DNA of 60,000 bases from Takakia lepidozioides (taxonomy: Eukaryota; Streptophyta; Takakiopsida; Takakiales; Takakiaceae), in assembly GCA_030704615.1 (NCBI GenBank), contig CM060734.1, positions 45,154,042 to 45,214,041 on the forward strand. Direction: 5' to 3'. Each line of letters opens with the position of its first letter. Position 1 is the stretch's first letter. The notes below the pieces were generated by a model that made no database searches, was not told the DNA's origin, and saw only the letters and a list, made by a program, of their open reading frames with translations. Shown here one piece after another: positions 10,951-22,614 of this stretch. Both the position numbers and the translations under genes were made by a program.

Positions 10951-12579
10951 ATGCCGGGCCCTCAAACCTTTCCGAAGAGTTCCAATTTGTTGTTCAAGGC
11001 AAACACAAAGATTTGCAAGAAAACTGTGAAAAGAGAGTACTTGTCGTCGGAGTCTGAGGACGAGTGGGGAGAGTCAAAACCGCAAATCTGCCCTAAGCGA
11101 GTGAGAGTGATTTGTACCGATCCTGATGCAACAGACTCATCTAGTGATGAGGAGGGTAATTTCCGCCATAGCCACTTGATCAGAAACTCGCATCGGAGGC
11201 ATGTTCAAGAGATTGACATTCGGGCTGAATGTTCGCCTTCCTCTTCTGACAGTGAAGATGACTTAGAAGTGCCTAGCTACCACAGCATATTTACTGCTCA
11301 GGCAATGCGATGTTCTCTCAATTATGCCAGCCCCCTGGGGACAGCCGGTGTGCAACAGCCCTCAACGAAATTCCTGAAAAGTCCCTGGCAATCTAAGAGG
11401 AAAGTGGAGAAGATGTCGTCAAAGAAAATTTCCAAGGTGATCAAGAAAAAGCTGGAGCCTATAGACAAGCTTGTCGCTGAAAATGGATCTGGGAAAGGTG
11501 TCAGCGCAAATAACCTCTGCAAGCCTGCTCCAGTTAATGTCAAGCCTCCTGCCTTGCGACCCATGAAAACAGGGGAGGAGGGCGGAAAGACGCACAAGTA
11601 CAGGGGTGTGAGGCAAAGACCGTGGGGAAAGTGGGCAGCAGAGATTCGGGATCCTTCGAAAGGGGTGCGCCTCTGGTTGGGTACCTATGACACTGCCGAA
11701 GAGGCTGCACAAGCCTATGACAAAGCTGCCAGGGAGATTAGAGGTCCTCAAGCTCACACGAACTTTTCAGGGCTTGAGAATCTTGAGCACCTTGGGTTGC
11801 CTTCCAACCCTGGTGCAGCTGCTGCTGCTAAAGCTGCATTGCGAACCGATGAGTCCACGGTAAATGGAGCTGAGTTGCCTGATAGAGAGGACAGTGAGGT
11901 CCAATATGCTAACGAGCTTGATACAGCAGAAGAGGTTGGGCAAGCATACGACAGCGATGTCAGGGAGACTGAAGGCCATCGTGCTCAGACCAACTTCTCG
12001 GGGCTTGAGGATCTTGAGGATTTGGGGTTGCCTTCTAACCAAGCTACAGCTCCTTCTTCGGAAGCCTCATTGCCAGCCGAAGAGTTAGCAGATGAGTCTC
12101 TTGCTGAGGCCGAGCATGTTGAGGAACCCGAGGGTGAGGCCCATGTGGTGCAAGAGGTTGGTGAGCTTGATACAGTGGAGGAGGCTGCCCACACATTTGA
12201 CAACTCCAGGGAGGTCACCAGCTTTTTGGTATTGGAGAATCTTGAGCATCTGGAGTTGCCATCTAACCCCGACTCAGGTTCAACTTCCGACGTTCTATTG
12301 CAAACTGAGAACCTGGCACTGAATGGTGCCGAGTCGCTGGAGCTGCCTGCGAGGGATGACAATGAGATTCAAGATGCCATTGAGCTTGGACAGGCTTACT
12401 TTCCAGATGAAGAGTTCCTGTTTGGCATACCCAGCTGCGATGATGGAAGGGATGTAATGATGGATTTCGCAGCAGGTTTTGACCTTCTGGGCAGTGGGGA
12501 CGATATTGGTGATCTTGGCTTCGACTCTGACAGCGATACCATGAGCTGGTTTAATGCCAGTGACATTACTGTTTCTTGA
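10951..12579 (+). CDS. AP2/ERF transcription factor, cytokinin response factor (CRF) type
   Basis: This is a nuclear DNA-binding regulator of about 542 residues encoded by one exon, as is usual for ERFs. I chose the ATG at 10951 because the longer open frame starts at a GTG. The CRF motif ([16 protein letters not shown]) is near residues 53-68. A complete AP2 domain spans about 217-272 ([38 protein letters not shown]). Ala and Asp at the discriminating positions (WAAEIRD) place it in the ERF subfamily rather than DREB. The long acidic C-terminus contains two further degenerate copies of the AP2 second half plus its [16 protein letters not shown] extension, starting at codons 11914 and 12163. 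It is much longer than the usual 300-400 residues of CRFs. In known CRFs the CRF motif mediates protein contacts in cytokinin signalling; that role here is inferred from the family. Confidence 0.95.
   Translation: MPGPQTFPKSSNLLFKANTKICKKTVKREYLSSESEDEWGESKPQICPKRVRVICTDPDATDSSSDEEGNFRHSHLIRNSHRRHVQEIDIRAECSPSSSDSEDDLEVPSYHSIFTAQAMRCSLNYASPLGTAGVQQPSTKFLKSPWQSKRKVEKMSSKKISKVIKKKLEPIDKLVAENGSGKGVSANNLCKPAPVNVKPPALRPMKTGEEGGKTHKYRGVRQRPWGKWAAEIRDPSKGVRLWLGTYDTAEEAAQAYDKAAREIRGPQAHTNFSGLENLEHLGLPSNPGAAAAAKAALRTDESTVNGAELPDREDSEVQYANELDTAEEVGQAYDSDVRETEGHRAQTNFSGLEDLEDLGLPSNQATAPSSEASLPAEELADESLAEAEHVEEPEGEAHVVQEVGELDTVEEAAHTFDNSREVTSFLVLENLEHLELPSNPDSGSTSDVLLQTENLALNGAESLELPARDDNEIQDAIELGQAYFPDEEFLFGIPSCDDGRDVMMDFAAGFDLLGSGDDIGDLGFDSDSDTMSWFNASDITVS
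11683..12400 (+). repeat. In-frame tandem repeats of the AP2 C-terminal half
   Basis: Three in-frame units begin at 11683 ([16 protein letters not shown]), 11914 ([16 protein letters not shown]) and 12163 ([15 protein letters not shown]). Each leads to a conserved [14 protein letters not shown]-type block. A fourth vestige (ELGQAYF) begins near 12385. Units are about 77 and 83 codons long. Only the first belongs to a complete AP2 domain; the others lack the DNA-contacting beta-sheet. Confidence 0.9.
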
Positions 12580-15170
12580 AGAATGAAGAGGAGTAACTAC
12601 AACTTCCGGTATTCTCGTGTTCTTTGGCTCTGAACTGATGTTGGAGCCTTGAGTTTTTCACTATGTTTTGCCTCTATAATGTAGGAAGTCGCGAATTTCT
12701 GTGACTTTCTCATCGGAAAGGTGTAGAGATGTTCCTTAAGTGGGGACATGAGGTAAATTAGTTAATCTTTGAGAAGCCTGTCCAGGGGCCCTCTTGGTAT
12801 AGTGCCACCGAAGTTTTGTAATTTCTCTGTGATCACGCGTATGTTGGTGTCTGCCGTGATACGCCCGACTCCTGGGTTTTTGATCCTCTTTCATATTAGA
12901 GAGACACTGTCATGCGGGATTTTAGTATAGCAAATGCAGTATATTGTAGAATCAGAGCCAATCATTGGTTCAAGCTAGTGTCACTGATTTATACTCAATT
13001 CTTTCTACATTTTTTCTCCTCTTCTCGGAAGAGAGAGAGAGAGAGAGAGAGCTTGGGTGTGAGCCCTCTGTGCAATCAGTTTTGTAGAGAGTTGAATTGA
13101 ATATCGAGAAGTATAATACAGATGCGGGGATTTGCTGTGGTATATGGTATGCCCTCTCTTGTAGTAGAGGGCTGCTACTGAGTATATGTTAGCTGGAAGT
13201 AAAATTATAATCTGGCTTCTACATTCGTCTTTCCCTCTGCTCTCCTTCAACCAGCCCTTTGTTATGTCTGTCGTGTGTACACATGGGCTGTCTTGGTTTG
13301 TCTTTTCGTCTATTACTGCGTCTATTACTGCACACGGCAAGTTTCGAAGTTGTACAAGGACGTCACTCCATTTCGGATGCAGCTGGCCTCTTTGTAGCAC
13401 ATCTGCCTCCTGTCTGAATTTCAAGTAAAAGATGTTCTGGGTTCATGTCTGGCAGACCATGGTAGTGTCAATAAGTACCTGCCCAGTTGAATGCTCTTTC
13501 TAGAAGTGGACCTCATTGTCTGCCCCAACCCAGAAAGATGGGTTCCCTCTGCAGGCCAATGGAGTACACACCTGCAAGGGTTGATGGTAGGTCAACTATT
13601 GTTATTTCATTGTTTACCTGTCCCTTGTGTGCTCTTCAAGGAGTGGATCTGTCTGTGAATGTGATGTAGGGGGTCTCTCAGTCTTCATGAGCAATGAAGT
13701 CCACTGCAGCGAGTGTGTAGTGCAACGAAGACATCTTGTGTCTCTCGACCATGTCTTTACTACTAAGCCACAGTCCTGCGGTTTTTGTTGTCTAAAATGA
13801 ATACTTGCCCTTTGGAACACAGTGATGGCCTTTGGTTCGCTCGAATGGGAATAACTCGCGGGGTTTGAAACACCCAAGTGCTTCTCCTAGAGGACTGAAG
13901 TATGTTCAAGAATGTCACCAAGTGTTAGCCCTGTTGGAGCAGGATTCACTGTCTCCAGTGCCTGTTGTTAAACAGCATTTTACTCTCTGAGTTAGATTTG
14001 GATGTAAATTTTGGTCTTCAACAGCTGGGATAAGTAAATGGGTTAGCTTTCAGATCTGTGAACTACCCGCAAGTGCTAGACTTCCAAAGAGTAATGCCTG
14101 AAAACTGAACTAAAGACATTGCCAATGTTCACACCTTACAAAGACGGTGACGGCATGCATCACATCTAACCCAGCCTCAACTCTCTGTAATCCCCTCTGT
14201 TTCCGTTGCGGTTTTCCTTTCCTTCTTCTTTGGAAAGTCAATTGAAGAACGTAAGCGATCTATCTGTCTCCAGGCGATGGTCCATTACAGGACAGAGATT
14301 GTGTCACCCTAAAACCAAAAATTCTTGTTCCTATGGAAGCTCAGTGTCTATATACTTAAAACAGGAACCATTCTCGTAAGATCCACAAATCGGGAATGAC
14401 AATCAAAGACCCCTATGAGCGTATTCCAAGCGCCCAAGGACCCACCAGGTGTGGGACTAGACCTCAATAACTTAAAAGGTAAGCTGCGTACATAGCAGTG
14501 TGGCACTCTCACACACACACAACAAGAAGAGTCAGCCTCATACAAGTTCTCGACAGTGTTTGTGTGGGGCTCTGCGCGGTTGCAGGGCCCACTAGTTTTG
14601 AACCCTCACCCTTGACTTTGTATGCTGCATGTAGCTGTCGGTTGATTATATTTACTTCACACGCAAAGGGCCTGCAGTTTTGTATACTTTAATAAATTGG
14701 GTGGGCCTCAGTAACACATGAGGTTGTGTCCAACTTTGTTGTCAAATGGATTGCTCTGTTGAGGTCTGTCTGGGCCCCAATCCCAGCCGCCAATTCTCTC
14801 CCACTATAAGAATGATAACACAAAGTAGCAGCAGTGACAAATCAACCCACACTATAGTCCCTCCCTTTAGCACAGACCTTCTCCCAGGCATCCACTCAAA
14901 GCTCATGCTTATCACAATGCACAAACCAATAGTACAGCAAGCAGTGTAGTTCGGAGGTGGGGTAGCATGTGAGCTTTCTCCTCACCTGAGCAGAACAGGA
15001 TATTCCACATATTCTAGGAATACTCAGAAAATGTACTATGGCGAAACAAAAATGTGCTCACACAATTGTGAAACCCCTTTCAAATGTAGCCAGCACATAG
15101 AAATGACAAGATGAAAGAGTTCCAATATTGCATTAAATACCCCTTCGAACAGAAAAAAGCTTTTTAAGGT
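12580..15170. other. 3' flank of CRF gene and intergenic DNA
   Basis: The first few hundred bases are presumably the CRF 3' UTR; no clear polyadenylation signal was chosen. A (GA)n microsatellite is at about 13029-13050 and a short (CA)n run at about 14511-14521. Remaining open frames are short and unrecognised. Confidence 0.45.
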
Positions 15171-15177
15171 TTTCGTG

Positions 15178-15312
15178 TCTTTTTATATATAAGTATATAT
15201 ATAATAAGTTAACATATATACTATATGTATATATGCACATATATACGTATACATAGATATGGGATACTATAATATTTTTAAAATATTATTTTAATATCTA
15301 ATATTTGTTTAA
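15178..15312. repeat. AT-rich low-complexity tract
   Basis: The tract is composed almost entirely of TA- and AT-rich runs (repeated TATATA, then ATATTTTTAAAATATTATT). It contains no gene. Confidence 0.7.
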
Positions 15313-16410
15313 AAAAATGCAATGGTTTACCAGGAAGAGCTGTGGTTCGTTCAGTTGGCCTTGTTTACAATGCTCCTTTTTCTGCTCTGTTGCATTGAAG
15401 ACATGATGGAGGTCACTGAGGATCAAATATCAATGGCATGTTATCCATCATGACTTCCTAAGTTCATGAGGGCTTCAAGCCGAGACAAGTGTCCACACAA
15501 ATGCACCCTGAATTTGCAGGAATCCTTGTTGCATAAAGATGCATTCTTCCAGTCTAGGAATCTGTGGGCACCTCCATTCCATAGCTGTATTTGGGTTTTC
15601 TCTTCAAAGAAAAGGGGGCAGAGGCCCTTTTGATCAAATTGATAAAGCAATGTGGAAAAGATTATCACGTTTGAAGGCAGTATTGACTGTGGTACTCTGA
15701 CCAAAGGAATTGCTTCCAAAGACTACAATTCATGAGGATTGGTATGTAAAGTTTCTGATTTGTGAATGTTGTTATCTGCGAAGCTGCTTTTCAACCAATA
15801 AACTCAATAGTGCCCAGCCTCCCTTCTCTCCCACACCTCTTACCTCTCTGAGAGGCAATGTTGTAGGGTTTCAGGCCTAATGACTAAAGCCCTGAAAAAA
15901 CCTCCACTTTTGAGCCCTTCACATTGTCCTCACTAGTAGGCCTTCAGAAAAAAAATACTGTGTTGGGAAGTTATCCAATTTCAGGTATAATGACCGGCGG
16001 TTACTATCAAAGTTATAGCACACTTCACAAGAGGTTAGGAAAAAGTCAAATAACCATATTTTTTGGATAACCTAGTATTAATATATTGAAATGATAAACT
16101 GTTGTTCATACATAAATATATATTTAACCTCCCCTATGATTAGAAAAAATCAAGCTATGGTGAAGTCATGTATATATAACCTCTCAAATTCAAAGGATAT
16201 GAACAAGGTTATTTGGAATTAGTGTTCATCATTGTAGCACAAACTTTTATGGGCAGCCCCCTCCCTACTATCTATTATATGTAACCAACATTTTAAAGGT
16301 GGTCCAGCTTCACTTTCATGGCAAAGGCTGTTCTTCCACAGCGTAGATATCTTGGAGAGATTGTCATAATATAACTTTTAATGAGAGATCTATAATCGAC
16401 TGTTCAATAT
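15313..16410. other. Intergenic DNA, nothing recognised
   Basis: The open frames are short and the base composition is AT-rich. No domain, RNA gene or transposon boundary could be supported. Confidence 0.5.
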
Positions 16411-16414
16411 GGTT

Positions 16415-16578
16415 GAAATAACCTTTTAAAATTCCGAACAGGAGGTTATAGAAAAGTTTAAATAACCATCTAGATAACCTTCATAGTTTCAAATCCCAAA
16501 TAACCACAACTGACTGTTGTCAAACTATTGCAAGAACGAAATAACCTGAACCCTTGGTTTCTCATTAATCGAATAACC
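16415..16578 (+). repeat. Cluster of AAATAACC-type motifs
   Basis: Six copies of (A/G)ATAACC lie within 164 bp, at about 16415, 16460, 16473, 16498, 16538 and 16571. Two more lie upstream at 16048 and 16066. The spacing is irregular, so this is not a simple tandem repeat. Confidence 0.6.
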
Positions 16579-16589
16579 ACACAACACTG

Positions 16590-18580
16590 GTATTCACCCA
16601 ATCGGTGCAACAGTGTTTTCAAAAGATGATTGAAGGACATGAAAGTTGCATCATTTGCATTGCAAGACTTAGGTGCAGGACCTACAGTGGGATCAGCTCT
16701 GAAGAAAAATGATCCCACTTTCTTATTTGGCCGCCTGAATGTCCAAAATAGAGTCCAGTTATATGCCATGTTATCTGCGATTTTCTTCTGTGGAGGCTTG
16801 CTTGAGGGCTGTGCGCATAAAGGAAGAAAACGCTACAAGAACGCAACGGGTAGTGCACACAATCGGACCGACGAGATTAGGAAGGAAACGGAGAGAGGAG
16901 GTGCTTTTGCAACTGTTTTGCAATTGGGTCACTTCCGCTGTTTCTCTGAATCCGAGGTAAGTGTCTATCTAGATCTCTCCTTTCACAAACAGATTGCCGC
17001 ACTAGTCCGACCCTTCTTTAAGCCTCTATACTTTTTTCTTCCCCGTCACCGTCCTAGAATCCTTTTGGTGGTACGCCAGTCCTAGCTCCAGGCACCTTCA
17101 ACATCGTATGTAATTACGGGAATTCAAATCAAATGCTGTGTGGGCGTACACCCATACATCTACTGTGCAGCAAAGGGCCATCCACAAAAGCAACTGGATG
17201 GAGGTCTGGTGCAGACATCGCGTGCAGGGTACACGGTGATGATGCATAACCGTGAAGCAGCACGCCATTGCATGGATTTTGACGGCCACCTGCCCATTAC
17301 TTCCTGTAACTTTCATTCCAGTGCCACCCCTGACACTGTACGCATGAAAGTGAATTGAAGGTTCATGAACAGACCCATTCTTATATGAGTCCATCTGCAT
17401 GTTCTTCCCTTGTATCTTCACAGTTTAAGAGACTGAATGTAAGAAATTTTTGAATGCTACGTACAGTTCTGTCTGATAGTCCAGCCAGTGTAGCATCGCA
17501 GTAGGAATAGGTACAGGACATCACGAGACACTAGTGGGATGAGGCATCACGGCCGCCAACCACCCGCACCACTCAGCTTGGCGCACCGACAAGCACGGCC
17601 TCCTCTCTCTCTTCATCGTCGTCCAAAATACTCCGACTCCCCTACTCTGATCTTGAGTATGATCCGCTTCACTACTCACTCATGATCTTAGTATCTCTCC
17701 CTAGTGATCTACATCATTTCTCGCTCTCTTCTCGATCATTTTTCTTACTGTCTTCTGGATGTTCTAGATATATGCTGATCGTCTCGTTCGTCTCGTTCGT
17801 CTGCACTGCGTACCACGATCTTGGGCCGTTCCAACAATTAGTGAACTGATATAGCTGGATTGAACAATCATGTATGGAGCAGCAAGTTAATCACTTCCAT
17901 GAGAAAGAGATTTCTTAAAATGCCTATGAAACGTCGATCCCCTGCCACAAGACTTCCTCTGCCGCTGCTGTGTGCCACACTATGGAAATCTACACTGCGT
18001 CGATGCAAACCAAAGGCTGCAAGTTTATGCATCGTGCATTGGCCACATGCCAATCCAAGAACACACGAGGAACACACCCACTAGATACTGTTTTTTCCTG
18101 GAGACTGTTACTGCCTCTCTGGGCCGTAGCTTCCCTTGAAAAGTGAATCGTACTCTCTTTCTGGGTCTAGTTGATCCGCGAAACTGCGATGGAGATCCAC
18201 TTTAGACCTCTACAACTAAATGACTTGTTGCAAGAATCAAGATGCCTGAAGCAAGGACTGACAAAATAACGTGGCGCAAACTCTGTGTGAGCTGCTCACA
18301 AGATGAATGTGGGATGTCATACAGGACGAAGATGGGATTGTTTACGTTATGTATGCCAGACTGTTTCTCTTTCCATGTACAATACAAGCATTTCGTAATC
18401 GGTCTCATTGCACTGTACTGTGTGCAGCTAGAATTAATTAAGGTTCGTAGCGGCACCGTACTCACCCATTTTGAAAAACAAAATTTATACGTTACATTGA
18501 GATTTTTTGGGGGATAAGAGTCCAGTACACTGAATGCACGGGGTAGAGAATTCATGTGAGCGTTGTGATGGAATTATAAT
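16590..18580. other. Intergenic DNA with unassigned open frames
   Basis: The longest frame is 16630-17085 (+), which I do not recognise. A consensus donor-like GAGGTAAGT sits inside it near 16952, so an unrecognised spliced transcript is possible. CT-rich sequence with repeated CTCGTTCGT occurs around 17560-17800. No gene is called. Confidence 0.4.
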
Positions 18581-18588
18581 CTCACTAG

Positions 18589-18915
18589 CTAGCTCACCAG
18601 AAGCGCCTTGCCACCTCGGGCGTCCTTCTCCACCTCTACCAGAGCAGCCCTGAAGTCAGTCAGACTGAACTTCTTGCCGACCAAAGGCTCAACAATCTTG
18701 TCCTCTAGCATCCTTCATCTGTTAAGTTGAAATTTCTTCCTCCCTTCCAAGGCTCCACTCGAAAAATACAAAGAAGCTGATTCTAACTTTCTAAGGAGAT
18801 AAAAGTGAGTGTAAGATCAGAGCATGATGGGAACCCGTATGCAAAGACTTCACCACCGTCTCTGACACTGTTCGAAACCTTCTGCACCCACACCTCAACC
18901 ACCGGCCTTGAGCTT
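18589..18915 (-). pseudogene. Possible remnant of a medium-chain dehydrogenase/reductase gene
   Basis: The - strand from about 18709 to a stop at 18589 reads as a 39-40 residue C-terminus (IVEPLVGKKFSL, then ARGGKALLVS). This resembles the end of quinone-oxidoreductase-like MDR proteins, where a K-P-F-L stretch is followed by a GK[IV]L terminus. A second block near 18915-18838 contains VRDGGEVFAYGF, similar to the Rossmann-fold glycine segment of the same family. No catalytic domain or upstream exons were found, and the frame just 5' of the last piece meets a stop. It could be the last exons of a spliced gene or a decayed copy. The family call is tentative. Confidence 0.3.
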
Positions 18916-18959
18916 ACTTCACTATCGTGAACAAGTTTATTTTCCAGTGATTGCAAGTA

Positions 18960-20640
18960 TCTCCATAGCCTCCATCCTACTCACTAACTTGGGTGAGAAA
19001 ACCTGGATCCTATATAAAGTGTTCATTTGTAAGTATTGTAATTGCCACATCTAGCCGTTAATTTGAAGTTCGGAAAGAGAGGATCGAGGGGAAACAAATG
19101 GACCTATACTTGCTATCATACTAGATTAGTGGTTCCCAAGCATGCTGGACATAACAGAGGAATGTCAACCTGGGAAAACGGTTCTCTACCGGATCCGGTT
19201 ATCCCATCTCTTCATATCCTGCAGTTCTTAACAGAGCCTGATATCTGGTTTTTTGACCTCCGGCAGATCCACACATATATATCCGGGTTCGGCTCCTCCA
19301 GGGGGTTTGAGGCTGAATTCAAATATCTGCGCAATACTGTTTTCTTCTTATATTATGCCAATCAACTTTGCAGTGAGCATTAGACAGTTTAAGCATTGAA
19401 TAAGGGGCCCAGGTTTGAAAGGGGGTGTGGGGATTATGTAGAGAGTGGTCCAAGAATTAACTAGGGCCCACACGGAATGGGAAAAGCCTTGATTAAGGCG
19501 CTAAGAAGAGGGTGGGGAGAGGGCCACTCTCATGGATGGTGCAGCAGTGGACCCAGCAGCCTAGGCTTGGAGAAGTGTACTTGGGGGATAGAAGGGTCCC
19601 ACCGCTGAGGGCTTCTAGAAGGTCCCACCGCCCTATGAGGGTATATAAAGAGAGCTCACTTACTAGTTACTAGTACCTATTATGATCAAGTTATATTTTG
19701 AACTATATTCAATTTAAATTTCGTGTGGTTAATGATTGGTTTATATTGGTTATGTTGCCAATTCATCTGAAATCCTTACAGAATTTGCCACTTACCTTAC
19801 CTAAACCAGTATTTATCTGGCGGGTATACCAAATTATCCGGGTATACCAGATAATATTACCCTCAGTTTATATTTGGATAGTACCGGTCATACCCTGACC
19901 TGGTGTGCTCTATAAATGTGAACCCACCTTTATTTTCCATTTGAAAAATAATAATACCCTGACGGGTAAATGTTTTCTCAAAATTCAAGTTACCCTTGAC
20001 CTGAGGATAAATAAAATTTCAATACCTACTCAATAACAATTATGATCATGTGTTTAAAGACAAATGAAGGGCCAATATTCCAGGAATTTTCTAATTTTCT
20101 ATTTTCATAAATTTTCGATGACAAAAAACACACTTGTAATTCAGTATCTCCCACATCGCAGGTCCAAAAAATATGAGACACCTCCATGCACCATTGAGGG
20201 CTTTCTAGAGGTACCTATAAAGAACCCTGCCGGAGCTTGGAAGCCTTGCGGTTTGGGAAATCTCATTGTGACAAACAAAACAAAACAAACAATTATTTTG
20301 ATTAATAAATTGATAATGGTAATAGCTAATGAAATATCAAAACTCTTAATATTGAATTTTTGTGTCTTGTCTATATTCTGTACAATTAAAAATATAGATA
20401 TATTAATATATTATAATTACATGTCAATAAATTCAAACAAATTTATATTGTGAAAATGCAATGAATATCAATACTGCTTTGTTTTTGGAAATCTCAAATT
20501 TATTCTTTCTTCTTAGATCAGTTTCAATACTGTTAATAGTTAATACACCCCACAAAAATTGTTATTTCAGAAAGACAAAACAGGGAAAAAAATTAAAACC
20601 CTTACATGCCCCAAGGCTGCCGTAAGGCCTATCACACGAG
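18960..20640. other. AT-rich intergenic DNA with a TATA-like box
   Basis: TATATAAAGAG at about 19640-19650 is a good TATA match, but no coding sequence follows. The words around GAGGGCTT.CTAGA occur near 19603 and again near 20196, hinting at a diverged duplication. A direct repeat of CGGGTATACCA occurs twice near 19820-19850. Confidence 0.4.
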
Positions 20641-22060
20641 GATAGTGTTGGAGATACCAGGTTATCCCCTAAGTGTCAAACCGACCCGTTTTGGGTCGGT
20701 TAGGTTTCTTTAACCAGCCATAACTTCCTGTGGTTAAGGCTGATTGGCCTTTTTTTTGGCTCAATCGACAGATAATCGGGTCCCCCTTCATATGGCATTG
20801 ACCAATTGGACAATGCCTGAAGGGGTAGGGATCTGGACCAATTGGAAGGGGGCACACTCAGCTTTTTGAGGCCAATTTGGCCCCCTAACCTGCCCAAGTT
20901 GCTGACATGGCAACTGCGGTCAGGTTAGGGTGACTGAAAGATACCCCATAAAGGTTAGGGCGGCACGCTCCCCCAAACCCCTTGATTGCCCGGCAGGGGC
21001 ATGGCGCCCGGCGCAGGTCTGGGCATTCCCAGGCCTGGGCCCTAGCCTGAATCGACGGCGATGGCAGCTCCGGCCGACGCCATGCAGGGCGGGCTGGAGG
21101 GAGTGCAGCCGCGATGGCGGCAGAGGTCGGGGCTCGAGAAAAACGCCACCAGGGGTGGGCCAGACCTAGGGCTGGGGTTTGAGAGGGTTGAGGGTGGAGT
21201 GGCCCCCCATGAAAGTGGTAAGCCAGAGGAGCTCCCAAGCCTCGTGCCCTTCTGGGCTATGGCTCCAAATATCCTAGGCCTGCAGGCTATAACATAGGTG
21301 TGCCATTTGAAGTCTTGGGCAGGGAACCTAAAGATGTGAGGGCAGTTACCGATTGGTCCCAAATTGTTTTTGGGATCTCATATGGATGTTCATGACACTT
21401 CAACCGGAGGGATTAGGAATTGAACGGCTGAATGTTTTTGTATAATTTTAGAAAGAGAGATTTTGGCCTGCCCAAAGAAAATGGCATATTTTGACCCCCC
21501 AATTTGTCACTACAAAGGAGCCCACTTGAGAACATTTCAGAAAAAACTGAAATTTTATGAGAATGTGTGTTATCAGGTATGGAACAACATTCTTGAGACT
21601 CTCAAACAGAAAAAATTAAAAATGCCCAAATACGAGCAAAAAACTGCTTTTTTTGGCACCTAGTTATTAGTGGAGATTTTTTTTTGTCCCCACTCTACAC
21701 TTCATAATCTTCAGATCTGGCAGTTGGATTTTGGTGAAACTTTTTGTGGTAGGAGGTGGGGTAGGTGGGAAGTAATTCCAACGGTCAGTTTTAAAGGGAC
21801 ACAGAGATTCTTTAGATAATATTTTTTTTGTGGGCCAGGGTCATGTTTTTCCAAGAGAGGGTGAAAATGAGTTTTGACACAAGGGTTAACCATAGACCGA
21901 CTCTAGAAGAGCCGAGAGATACCAGATCGGGTCCAAGACATGGAAAAAAAAACTCTTGCAACAGAGGATGGGGCCATATTGGCGAGGAACGGGTCATTCT
22001 AGAGCAAGAACCCCGCGCTGGGAACCCCCTACGAAGAAAAGGCTGATCGCCATTATGCTT
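20640..22060. other. Unclassified repeat-like block (possible LTR or non-coding transposon)
   Basis: Composition changes in blocks (GC-rich 20880-21300, T-rich pockets elsewhere). The stretch has no ORF domain and resembles long terminal repeats of large plant genomes in general character. A perfect 9-bp hairpin (AACCGACCC / GGGTCGGTT) lies at 20679-20701. No TG...CA ends with a matching target-site duplication, primer-binding site or polypurine tract were found. The transposon assignment is therefore weak. Confidence 0.3.
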
Positions 22061-22089
22061 GCTGTAAACTAAGACTCTAGTTTATTAGT

Positions 22090-22520
22090 TATTGTCTGCA
22101 GGACTCTATCTCTGAAAATGCAGCCTTGCCCTGGCTGCCACTTTGATATGTTTCCAGTTGATGTCCGACTTTCCCAGGAGATGCTGAAGATGAGGGACCA
22201 GCTGTGTTGCCATAAATTCCTGTAGGCCAGTCATATGTGCTTGCATCAGAGCATCTGCAAATGAGTCTGTTCCTACCCCGAGTGTTCCTACCCCGAGTCT
22301 CCTGGAATTCGGTGAAGAGAGAAAACTGCCGTTGAGGTCTTCTAGCGATCTCTGCACACATTTTGGCCCACGCAAGTTTGGCAGCTACTGTCAGATCGAA
22401 GAAGATCTGAGAAAGAATTGCGGTGGCCGAGGTATTCTGAGTGTCCAACGCCCATTTACACCTCGCTTTCCATAAATGCCAAAGGGTTGCAGTCCTAAGA
22501 GTTTCAAATACAGGACAGTC
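22090..22520 (-). mobile_element. LINE ORF2 C-terminal fragment (third family, LINE-C)
   Basis: The - strand open frame ending at 22089 can be read upstream to about 22515. It contains LRTATLWHLWKARCKWALD, the W..W..R...W pattern typical of the region after the C-terminal zinc motif in plant LINE ORF2 proteins. No reverse transcriptase core is present, so it is a 3' fragment. It shares no obvious sequence with the two LINE families found further along. Confidence 0.5.
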
Positions 22521-22539
22521 GTAGGCCTTTGCTTTATCA

Positions 22540-22610
22540 GCCTTTCCCTTTAATAATCGTCAATAAAAGTAACAAGGGCTTCATCCCCTTTCACCCAAAA
22601 AAAACAGCAG
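22540..22610 (+). repeat. Second copy of the AATAATCRTCAATAAA repeat
   Basis: AATAATCGTCAATAAA at about 22552-22567, with a GGGCTTCATCC that follows, matches the arrangement near 6132-6170 in the same orientation. It ends in an A-rich run. Confidence 0.45.
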
Positions 22611-22614
22611 CGCA

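Noticed and set aside
20148-20222. Plant snRNA gene promoter (TCCCACATCG upstream element plus TATAAAG)
   Set aside because: The element-to-TATA distance is ~57 bp, unlike the ~23 bp (pol III) or ~33 bp (pol II) seen in plant snRNA genes, and no snRNA sequence follows.
20640-22060. Solo LTR
   Set aside because: Composition is suggestive, but no TG...CA ends with matching flanking duplication, primer-binding site or polypurine tract were found.
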